This document shows, piece by piece, positions 8,295 through 13,289 of a DNA stretch of 13,289 bases (position 1 is the first letter of the stretch; each line of letters opens with the position of its first letter). The notes under the pieces were generated by a model. The model had not been told where the DNA came from, ran no database searches, and saw only the letters and a list, made by a program, of their open reading frames with translations. The stretch comes from Isohypsibius dastychi (Eukaryota; Tardigrada; Eutardigrada; Parachela; Isohypsibiidae), in contig JAQIWT010000979.1 in assembly GCA_034696485.1 (NCBI GenBank), positions 1-13,289 of the forward strand, given 5' to 3'. Position numbers and translations under genes: made by a program.

Positions 8295-8774
8295 ATGGCT
8301 CCAAGATTCCGGCCACTCGATTCTCATGTGTGTATGTGGTCTTGCTGTATCAAGATGGCTGCAGCACCTCTAGCTGATACTTCTGGTACACTCAGTTCCT
8401 TTCAGTTACCCTACACGGAGTTCATGGTTCCTAGCCCTTGGAAAGGCACTCAGTGCCCTGGAATCGAAATAGACTTTAGTGTGTCCGAACCAATCGCTGG
8501 GGACTGGGGTATGCTGTATTGCGAACCAGAGAATGCTGAAAGTGACCAACCAGTTCAGGAAAACAAACAGATACGGGCAGAGGATTTCGCGAGGTACTTG
8601 GAATTGGGAAAGCGTAGAGACAGACATCAAAGTTCAGAGAATTCACTCTTTGAACACAACACGAAATCTGACAAAGTCGTCCCGTATTCGGAGCTTCTTG
8701 GCTACATTCTGAATTACATTCGTTTCACATACTTATCTACATACGAATGTCGGTCGTACCATACTTTCCAATAG
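8295..8774 (+). CDS. Hypothetical protein, 159 residues, with a GKRR dibasic site
   Basis: An uninterrupted frame runs from ATG 8295 to TAG 8774; a second in-frame ATG at 8355 would give 139 residues. A weak TATA-like GATAAAAC lies at about 8265, and ATTAAA at 8949-8954 could serve polyadenylation. The amino-acid mix looks like protein, with an acidic, Gln-rich middle, but I recognise no domain. Residues 95-104 (AEDFARYLEL) followed by GKRR (105-108) resemble part of an NPY/NPF-type helix followed by an amidation-cleavage site. However, no signal peptide is visible and the RxRF ending is missing. It may be one exon of a spliced gene, or a chance frame. Confidence 0.4.
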   Translation: MAPRFRPLDSHVCMWSCCIKMAAAPLADTSGTLSSFQLPYTEFMVPSPWKGTQCPGIEIDFSVSEPIAGDWGMLYCEPENAESDQPVQENKQIRAEDFARYLELGKRRDRHQSSENSLFEHNTKSDKVVPYSELLGYILNYIRFTYLSTYECRSYHTFQ

Positions 8775-8790
8775 ATTAGGGGTCGGAGAA

Positions 8791-8810
8791 ATCAGCCACT
8801 TTTGGCTGAT
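8791..8810. repeat. Perfect hairpin, 8-bp stem, 4-nt loop
   Basis: ATCAGCCA-CTTT-TGGCTGAT begins 16 nt after the stop of the hypothetical frame. It could be a structured 3' UTR element on either strand, or chance. Confidence 0.6.
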
Positions 8811-8948
8811 CAGTCGCCCAGTCGAAATTTAGAACGAAAGCTTGAATTGTATGATTTTACAGGATAGTTATTCATTCTGGACGTTCTGGTCACTGTTAAC
8901 AATCAACTGCACTGAGCTAAAATCAAATACGGAACCTGTGATTAATGA

Positions 8949-8954
8949 ATTAAA
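8949..8954 (+). terminator. Possible polyadenylation signal ATTAAA
   Basis: It lies about 175 nt after the stop of the hypothetical frame at 8295-8774. It is the only near-consensus signal in this stretch. Confidence 0.25.
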
Positions 8955-8978
8955 ACTATCATTTAGTTAAGGAAATGG

Positions 8979-9060
8979 CTATAGCCGCCCCTAAAGTCCC
9001 TGTTTCACTATAGAGGCCCCTATTTGGGTCCCTGTTTCACTATAGCCGCCCCTTTTAATC
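8979..9060. repeat. Short tandem repeat, about 2.7 copies of a 29-32-bp unit
   Basis: Copies begin at 8979, 9008 and 9040 with CTATAG(C/A)(C/G)GCCCC, and the first two end in GTCCCTGTTTCA. The third copy breaks off after CCCC. The length differs by 3 bp between copies 1 and 2. Confidence 0.8.
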
Positions 9061-9201
9061 CTATTTAAATCAAAAAAATCAGTTTTTAGGTTAAAATATA
9101 TTTATTTTAATTCGTTTTAATATCTTCGAGACACCAAATATTTATTTTAATTCCTTTTATTTGATTCCAAAAACATTAAGTTTATTTTAATCATATTTAA
9201 A
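9061..9201. repeat. AT-rich repeat with a 40-bp period
   Basis: TTTATTTTAAT occurs at exactly 9101, 9141 and 9181, and a decayed relative, CTATTTAAATC, sits at 9061. The 40-bp spacing is constant while the intervening sequence has diverged. The stretch lies directly after the GC-rich tandem repeat and about 190 bp before the first defensin promoter. Confidence 0.75.
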
Positions 9202-9390
9202 TAAAAATAGGCATATTTTTAGTTCATTACCTGTGATGTCACATTGTTCGTGTCCGTGTCAGTTTCTGTTGTGATCTTTATTGACCCAATTCAGGATACG
9301 TGCTTTTCAGCTAGGACATTCAAACTGGCTCTTTTCATATCCCGCATACCCATTTGTTCTCAATTGAAAAGCTTGATCCGTGTTGTTCAG

Positions 9391-9399
9391 TATATAAGG
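9391..9399 (+). promoter_or_regulatory. TATA box of defensin gene 1
   Basis: TATATAAGG lies 223 bp before the start codon at 9614. Transcription would start near 9420, with an intron removed from the 5' UTR. The candidate donor is GCAG|GTGTCA at 9478 and the acceptor TTTGCAG ends at 9591. Confidence 0.65.
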
Positions 9400-9613
9400 A
9401 GATTCAGGTCTGTTTAAAGAATCATCTTGAACTTCTCGGTTGCCATTTTAATTTTAATCCGCCTCAAATTCAGGCAGGTGTCACATGTATACAGTATCAA
9501 GCTGGTATAACATCCTCAATAATCTGCGCTGAATCTTTGGTGTGCATTGCATGATAAAGTCAGGATGCTGGATTCAGTTTTTCATTTGCAGGAAACATAT
9601 CAGCTCTGCCACA

Positions 9614-9838
9614 ATGGAGGCTATCAAAGTCATGATCCTGTGTCTGTTGTTGGGAACATGTCTTTTGTATGAAAACGCTGGAGTTATGGCCGTGGATTGT
9701 GAGTCAAGTGGATTTAAAGGAGTCTGTGGGAGTGCCACCGATTGCACCTTCCAGTGTAATCAACTGGAAGGAAGGAAAGATGGGGGATATTGCCCCTACA
9801 TCTTCCCTTATCATAAATGTCTTTGCCGGAATTGCTGA
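9614..9838 (+). CDS. Drosomycin-type defensin 1 (antifungal peptide precursor)
   Basis: Precursor of 74 residues: a leader of 26, beginning MEAIKVMILCLLLGTCLL and ending before VDC, and a mature peptide of 48. The eight cysteines follow C-x8-C-x5-C-x3-C-x11-C-x8-C-x-C-x2-C. This is the drosomycin type of CS-alpha-beta fold: C-x3-C marks the helix, G-Y-C with C-x-C the beta hairpin (gamma core), and the first and last cysteines form the extra bridge. Members are secreted and act mainly on fungi; activity here is inferred. The mature part differs from the other two copies mainly in the loop between cysteines 5 and 7, with Pro35, Ile37, Tyr40 and Leu44. The acceptor at 9591 lies 22 nt before the ATG, so the intron is in the 5' UTR. 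An ATG at 9542 falls inside that intron and is rejected. It converges on defensin gene 2. Confidence 0.93.
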   Translation: MEAIKVMILCLLLGTCLLYENAGVMAVDCESSGFKGVCGSATDCTFQCNQLEGRKDGGYCPYIFPYHKCLCRNC

Positions 9839-10481
9839 AACTATGTTGAGGCAGATGAAATCACTTCTGAATAGATGAACAATCATACATTTTTTGTTTG
9901 TTTTTAAACTGTTGTCTATTTTGTAACTTTTGGATGTGAAAGCTGCACCAGCTCCATCTCTGATTAGGATTGTTTTCCAGCTGAGCAAAATGTCGTTTCT
10001 CGGGTGAGTCACTTGGTCGATGTTCAAGAAAGAAGCACAGTGATAACACTGACCTTTCACATTTGTTGCCCCGTGCATCAGAACTTTCTGGTATCTCATT
10101 GTGAAAAACTATACATCGGCCTTCTGATTCAAAATTTCAGTCCGATACGACGAGCTTATTCTGTAGATATTGTGCTTCATGTCGCCATTATTAACCATCT
10201 AGAAACCAAGGTACTATTTCGATCGCATTTCATCGCGTCTCTGCTCTTCTCTTCTCAAAAGTTCGACCCCCCCCCCTCTACATTGAAGCGATGTGTCACA
10301 TGTGTGAGACTTGGTTTCATACTTTTTGTGATACAAGCCTTTCTACTAAAATAGCATTTGTATTCAAAATTGTAACCAGTTTGTTTTACTCCTCTTCTAA
10401 AGTCGATTAAGCTATACACTGGTGGGTACTATTGCTTTTTGAAGAACCTCTTGGTCAGATAAGTGTACGTGTAAATTAGAT
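9839..10481. other. Spacer between convergent defensin genes 1 and 2
   Basis: It should contain both 3' UTRs. No exact AATAAA is found near either stop; AATAGA (about 9870) and AATAGT (minus strand, about 10430) are the nearest variants. A C10 tract lies at 10267-10276. A 116-codon plus-strand frame at 10004-10354 has no ATG, signal peptide or motif and runs through the C10 tract, so I do not call it. Confidence 0.45.
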
Positions 10482-10706
10482 CTAACAGTTGCGGCAGAAA
10501 CACTTGTGTGCTGGGAAGACATAATGGCAATATCCTCCATCTTTTCGTCCTTCCAATTGGTTACACTGGAAGGTGCAATCTGTAGCGCTGCCGCATACTC
10601 CTTTGAAGCCACTTGAGGCGCAGTCTTTGGCCGAAACCCCGGAATTCCCACTGAACAGAGCTGTTCCAAGAACCATGCATAGCATCATGACTTTGATGAA
10701 TTCCAT
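10482..10706 (-). CDS. Drosomycin-type defensin 2 (antifungal peptide precursor)
   Basis: Minus-strand gene for a 74-residue precursor with a 26-residue leader (MEFIKVMMLCMVLGTALFSG...) and a 48-residue mature peptide starting KDCASSGFKG. The eight-cysteine drosomycin-type spacing is the same as in genes 1 and 3. The mature part matches gene 3 at 47 of 48 residues (Thr16 here, Lys16 there) and gene 1 at 42 of 48. Upstream is a clear 66-bp 5' UTR intron (10788-10723) with donor CTCAG|GTAGAG and acceptor ATTAG, ending 16 nt before the ATG. A TATA box lies at 10904. An in-frame ATG farther out (10763) falls inside the intron and is rejected. The stop is TAG. The gene diverges from gene 3 and converges on gene 1. 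Confidence 0.93.
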   Translation of the reverse strand: MEFIKVMMLCMVLGTALFSGNSGVSAKDCASSGFKGVCGSATDCTFQCNQLEGRKDGGYCHYVFPAHKCFCRNC

Positions 10707-10722
10707 TGCGATGAAAGGATTC

Positions 10723-10788
10723 CTAATACATAAAGAATCAGGCTGACATAAACCAGTTATCAACAGGGTGCTAAAATCATTGCTCTAC
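10723..10788 (-). other. 5' UTR intron of defensin gene 2 (66 bp)
   Basis: CTCAG|GTAGAGC to TGTATTAG|GAATCC on the minus strand. It corresponds in position to the 84-bp intron of gene 3, whose donor context is also CTCAG|GTA, supporting both as real. Confidence 0.7.
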
Positions 10789-10895
10789 CTGAGACTTAGA
10801 ATGGAGAAAGGATATGGTTTGGACAGATATAAGGCTTGAAAACTTTGAACTTTTGACGATGAATTAATTATTGTGCCTTTGACGGTCGGACGATG

Positions 10896-10904
10896 GTTTT
10901 ATAC
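10896..10904 (-). promoter_or_regulatory. TATA box of defensin gene 2
   Basis: The minus strand reads GTATAAAAC. Transcription would begin near 10873, giving a first noncoding exon of about 85 nt before the 66-bp intron. Confidence 0.65.
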
Positions 10905-11785
10905 ATGAATCAAGTCCAATAACAGAATAACATCACGTAAATGGTAAAACCCAGACCAGGAACTGAAGTACGCCATCAGGGCTGTGACACATGTGTTTTG
11001 CTATCTTCTATGATGGAAACTTTTCTTCTACTGACATAATAACAACGTATCGACAGGTCAAATGGCCAACAGGCTTTATGGAACGCAATTACAGACTTGG
11101 GGAAAACAACAATAATCGTATGATGAAAATGAAAACATCCGTGTTGTTTTGATTTGGTTGAAGGTGTTCATCGGCGAGACACTTCATTCCATAGGCAGCC
11201 CCTAGCGTCGATGTTGTTGCTCTAATTTTCTGCGTTTAACACAATACCGTCATTTTACCCAAAATCGCCGGCAACCAAGTGATGAATTGAATATCTATGC
11301 ACCAAAATTTTGGTAAGATTCGAAACTCTAGTCCAGGTTAAGGGAAAAACGATAGAGAAATCCCATGGTCGGTGGACAGGATGATACCAGTGGTTCAAAC
11401 ATGAAATTTTATATGTGAATCCAACTTGACCGCAATAATATTTCATCTGTTGCACAACCTTTGTTGTTTCCGACCATTTATATATCTTGGTTAAAAAAGG
11501 AGGGTAGAGCGGAACTTGTTCGTTCACCAACATTTTCTTGCTAAGTTTCCCACATTTCTTAGGTTTCAGAGTAGTGTGTGTGAGAACAAAGTCGGTTATG
11601 TCATAGAATGCAGAATCGGAACATCCGTTTTAAGTATACCACGACTCACCGGGATGAGCTGTGCGGCCACAAAACACGCCGCTCCATCTGCAATCAATCA
11701 CGTAGTTAGTATTGTTTTTGCGCTATCGTCTTTTCTTTGATTGACTTGGCTGTTGTTTGCCAGTTTGCTGAACCGTATTTCTAGT
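10905..11785. other. Divergent upstream region shared by defensin genes 2 and 3
   Basis: About 0.9 kb lies between the two TATA boxes. GGGGAAAAC occurs at 11099-11107 and again at 11786-11794; the second copy lies 47 bp before the gene 3 TATA box and resembles a Rel/NF-kB half-consensus. A minus-strand 92-codon frame (11255-11533) and a plus-strand 28-codon frame starting at 11655 are open but unrecognised and not called. Confidence 0.4.
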
Positions 11786-11794
11786 GGGGAAAAC
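11786..11794 (+). promoter_or_regulatory. Possible Rel/NF-kB-like site GGGGAAAAC
   Basis: It lies 47 bp upstream of the gene 3 TATA box. Dorsal-type sites are typically GGG, four or five A/T, then CC; here the run is followed by CGCC, one base off. Insect defensin genes are commonly controlled by Rel factors; whether that holds here is inference. Confidence 0.3.
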
Positions 11795-11840
11795 GCCATT
11801 GGCTGCTTTTGTGTCCGGTGCTGTCTGCATGAATGCCGCG

Positions 11841-11848
11841 TATAAAAG
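11841..11848 (+). promoter_or_regulatory. TATA box of defensin gene 3
   Basis: TATAAAAG preceded by GCG. Transcription would start near 11871, giving a noncoding exon of about 75 nt that ends at the CTCAG|GTAAGAG donor. Confidence 0.7.
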
Positions 11849-11946
11849 AGTGTGTCTTATGCACTTGAATTGTAAAAGCATTGTGTTCACTTCTGATTCT
11901 TTTCCTGATCAGCATTTAGCTTTTATAGAAGTATCTCATTTCTCAG

Positions 11947-12030
11947 GTAAGAGTGAATGCTTGGTGATTGATGGAACTTGTTCTTTTTATCGCGCTTTGT
12001 CTGATTTGTCGCTATAATCCTGATTTGCAG
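11947..12030 (+). other. 5' UTR intron of defensin gene 3 (84 bp)
   Basis: Donor TTTCTCAG|GTAAGAG and acceptor TGATTTGCAG|TGACC, ending 23 nt before the ATG. Both sites are close to consensus. Confidence 0.75.
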
Positions 12031-12053
12031 TGACCTCAACCCCATTCGTCAAA

Positions 12054-12278
12054 ATGCAATTCCTCAAATCTTTGATCGTGTGTCTGGTTCTTGGAATGGC
12101 TCTGTTCAGCGGAAACTCTGGTGTTGTGGCCAAAGACTGCGCCTCCAGTGGCTTTAAAGGAGTATGTGGAAGTGCAAAGGACTGCACTTTCCAGTGTAAC
12201 CAATTGGAAGGACGAAAAGATGGAGGATACTGCCATTACGTCTTCCCAGCTCACAAGTGCTTCTGCCGAAACTGTTAG
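12054..12278 (+). CDS. Drosomycin-type defensin 3 (antifungal peptide precursor)
   Basis: Precursor of 74 residues with leader MQFLKSLIVCLVLGMALFSG... and a 48-residue mature peptide beginning KDCASSGFKG and ending CFCRNC. Cysteine spacing is identical to genes 1 and 2, so it should have the same fold and four disulfides. The mature region has 14 changed codons against gene 2 by my count, only one of which alters the residue (Lys16 for Thr16); the leaders differ at 9 of 26 positions. TATA box, 5' UTR intron and ATG are in the order seen for gene 2. No exact AATAAA lies close behind the TAG stop; the nearest is at 12530-12535, about 250 nt downstream. The long minus-strand frame across it is a shadow. 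Confidence 0.94.
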   Translation: MQFLKSLIVCLVLGMALFSGNSGVVAKDCASSGFKGVCGSAKDCTFQCNQLEGRKDGGYCHYVFPAHKCFCRNC

Positions 12279-12607
12279 GCCATATGACTCTTGACGTACT
12301 AGTAACCAGATATCTGAGAAAGATGAGCGGAGACTTCCACCGCTGAACATGTCAATAATCATTTAAAATTTCCATATCACCTGAACTCCTGCGTCCTGCT
12401 ACCTTATTTCAGATAAGAACAGGGCTTTTCGGATTTTGTTCGTTCTGTTTTTCGGGTTTGCATGGATCGTTTGTTGGATAGGCTTATGATTGTCTGTTTT
12501 GGGTAAAACTGAAATATTCAAGAGAACCAAATAAACAGTCAAACAAACCGCCGAACAGAAAACATCCATATCATTTACTGGTGAAACACGCCATACTGTC
12601 CACATCT
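12279..12607. other. 3' region of defensin gene 3 and spacer
   Basis: It contains AATAAA on the plus strand at 12530-12535, the only full signal for defensin gene 3, and the doubtful minus-strand small frame listed separately. Nothing else is recognised. Confidence 0.4.
12399..12569 (-). CDS. Doubtful small secreted basic peptide, 56 residues
   Basis: A minus-strand frame from ATG 12569 to TAG 12399. It begins MDVFCSAVCLTVYLVLLNIS, which looks like a signal peptide, and continues into a Lys/Asn/Arg-rich stretch without cysteines. An AATAAAAG string at 12606-12613 could act as a weak TATA box for it, but the same string is the better-placed poly(A) signal of the gene upstream. No homologue is recognised. 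A chance frame with a hydrophobic start is quite possible. Confidence 0.2.
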   Translation of the reverse strand: MDVFCSAVCLTVYLVLLNISVLPKTDNHKPIQQTIHANPKNRTNKIRKALFLSEIR

Positions 12608-12613
12608 TTTATT
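12608..12613 (-). terminator. Polyadenylation signal AATAAA, minus strand
   Basis: It lies 43 nt after the TGA stop of the minus-strand exon at 12657-12977 and supports that frame as the 3' end of a gene. Confidence 0.6.
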
Positions 12614-12656
12614 CCTCGTTATGATTTCCATCAGGCTTTCTACTCTGCTCTGATTC

Positions 12657-12977
12657 TCAAGCACACTGTGAATAGTTGATGGTAGAAAACTCTTGTGCGA
12701 ATAATATGGTAGAAGTAGAAGCTGAATTCTTTCTTCGTACTTCGTGTTGTACAGATTTCGGGTCTGCGTTCTTCAGCGAATTTTTGACAAGGAACACCAT
12801 TTCGATGATCATACAGAAGTTCTGGTAAACAGCAACGGTCATTCCGTGGGTGGAATGATGATGACGCTTGCGTGTCACGTAATACTGGGATATGATATGA
12901 GCAATCTGCAGGGGCGCAACACGCAACTTTTGTGAAAACACTTCGTAGACCTGGCGGCGTTTGCGCACTTTCTTGTC
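12657..12977 (-). CDS. Last exon of an unrecognised minus-strand gene (partial)
   Basis: The frame is open for 106 codons and ends at TGA 12657, with AATAAA 43 nt beyond. It has no ATG at its start. It most likely begins at a splice acceptor, CCAAACAG|GAC at 12978, or TATAG|TCC nine bases further out. It starts very basic (DKKVRKRRQVYEV), continues through LRVAPLQIAHIISQYYVTRK, HHHSTHGMTVAVYQ and FCMIIEMVFLVKNSLKNA, and ends in a low-complexity Ser/Thr stretch. I chose this frame over the longer overlapping one (12640-13119) because of its fit to the poly(A) signal and its more protein-like composition. The upstream exons are not identified here and may lie beyond the window. No family is recognised. 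Confidence 0.45.
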   Translation of the reverse strand, partial: DKKVRKRRQVYEVFSQKLRVAPLQIAHIISQYYVTRKRHHHSTHGMTVAVYQNFCMIIEMVFLVKNSLKNADPKSVQHEVRRKNSASTSTILFAQEFSTINYSQCA

Positions 12978-13096
12978 CTGTTTGGACTATAATGGTTGTT
13001 TTTCTGACCTCTTTGCGAATACGTATTTCAGGAAGGAAAACGTTCTTGGCTATGTTCGTTTCAAGTAACGTTGATTGTTGTTTATAGCTTGCTTCG

Positions 13097-13104
13097 TATA
13101 TAAG
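13097..13104 (+). promoter_or_regulatory. TATA box near the right end
   Basis: TATATAAG on the plus strand, 120 bp before an ATG at 13217 that opens a frame running off the window. The core is nearly symmetrical, so either strand could use it, but no good minus-strand start follows. Confidence 0.35.
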
Positions 13105-13216
13105 ATGATGCACAGACATGTAGAAATTTTAGACAGACATTTTACTCTGTACTGTATATGACACCTAGCATTCTTATTCTCAATCTCATCAAGTTACAAC
13201 CGATCTGTCAGGTACG

Positions 13217-13289
13217 ATGAACGACGACTATTCCCGGCCACCCCGATATATGGAAAATGACTTCCATTGCCGGCCACTGGCCCGTACAG
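13217..13289 (+). CDS. Possible start of a plus-strand gene, cut by the window end
   Basis: ATG at 13217 opens 24 codons without a stop, beginning MNDDYSRPPRYMENDF. It is polar and proline-rich, with no signal peptide. The ATG follows a good-looking splice donor (GTCAG|GTACG at 13212), so this could instead be intronic. The protein family cannot be judged from so little sequence. Confidence 0.3.
   Translation, partial: MNDDYSRPPRYMENDFHCRPLART

Noticed and set aside
9704-10099. 131-codon minus-strand frame across defensin gene 1
   Set aside because: It is antisense to a cysteine-patterned gene, has no leader or motif, and its right part overlaps plain spacer.
10004-10354. 116-codon plus-strand frame between defensins 1 and 2
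   Set aside because: It has no ATG start, no leader, and runs through a C10 tract; it lies where 3' UTRs are expected.
11255-11533. 92-codon minus-strand frame in the divergent defensin spacer
   Set aside because: No family resemblance, leader or poly(A) signal; a TATA-like string (11476-11484) falls inside it.
11784-12017. 77-codon plus-strand frame upstream of defensin 3
   Set aside because: It covers the TATA box, first noncoding exon and most of the 5' UTR intron of defensin 3.
12036-12362. 108-codon minus-strand frame across defensin gene 3
   Set aside because: It is a shadow of the defensin codons; the same antisense opening appears over the other copies because of shared sequence.
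12640-13119. 159-codon minus-strand frame at the right end
   Set aside because: It competes with the frame ending at 12657, spans a TATA-like box and a likely splice acceptor, and looks less protein-like.
1-13289. CRISPR arrays, tRNA, rRNA, viral genes or bacterial transfer
   Set aside because: No regularly spaced repeats of CRISPR type, no tRNA cloverleaf, no viral or bacterial gene pattern was seen on either strand by eye; spliced genes with TATA boxes and AATAAA signals dominate.

Overview
This is animal nuclear DNA. Coding stretches are short and interrupted by small GT-AG introns (54, 59, 66, 84 and 100 bp). TATA boxes lie upstream of the clearest start codons, AATAAA signals follow two of the genes, and there are no bacterial operons or ribosome binding sites. 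Drosomycin-type antifungal peptides and a divergent rhodopsin-like receptor point to an ecdysozoan. Compact introns and the receptor's style make a tardigrade my best guess, but I cannot prove this from the sequence alone.

Layout. Positions 1-712 hold nothing convincing. A two-exon gene (819-1194, +) encodes a small secreted protein with eight cysteines in the mature part. Positions 1619-2484 are a non-autonomous DNA transposon with 16-bp inverted ends and an 8-bp target duplication. A three-exon gene (2814-3601, +) follows; it encodes a secreted protein with two tandem PAN/apple-like modules. A second short transposon (3927-4299) has 80-bp inverted ends and again an 8-bp target duplication. 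A three-exon class A GPCR gene lies on the minus strand (7467-4853). Its 1.5-kb first intron holds a weak candidate gene on the opposite strand. A hypothetical open frame (8295-8774, +) is followed by a perfect hairpin and two repeat patches (8979-9060, 9061-9201).

The right part is a cluster of three drosomycin-type CS-alpha-beta defensin genes at 9614-9838 (+), 10482-10706 (-) and 12054-12278 (+). Each encodes 74 residues, a 26-residue leader plus a 48-residue mature peptide with eight cysteines. Each has its own TATA box and an apparent intron in the 5' UTR just before the start codon. The first two genes converge; the second and third diverge around a roughly 0.9-kb shared upstream region. 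The window ends with the last exon of an unrecognised minus-strand gene (12657-12977) with its AATAAA, and possibly the start of a plus-strand gene at 13217.

The confident genes are mostly secreted, disulfide-rich products, and the defensins suggest a locus for antifungal or barrier defence. The GPCR and the PAN protein have no demonstrated link to them.
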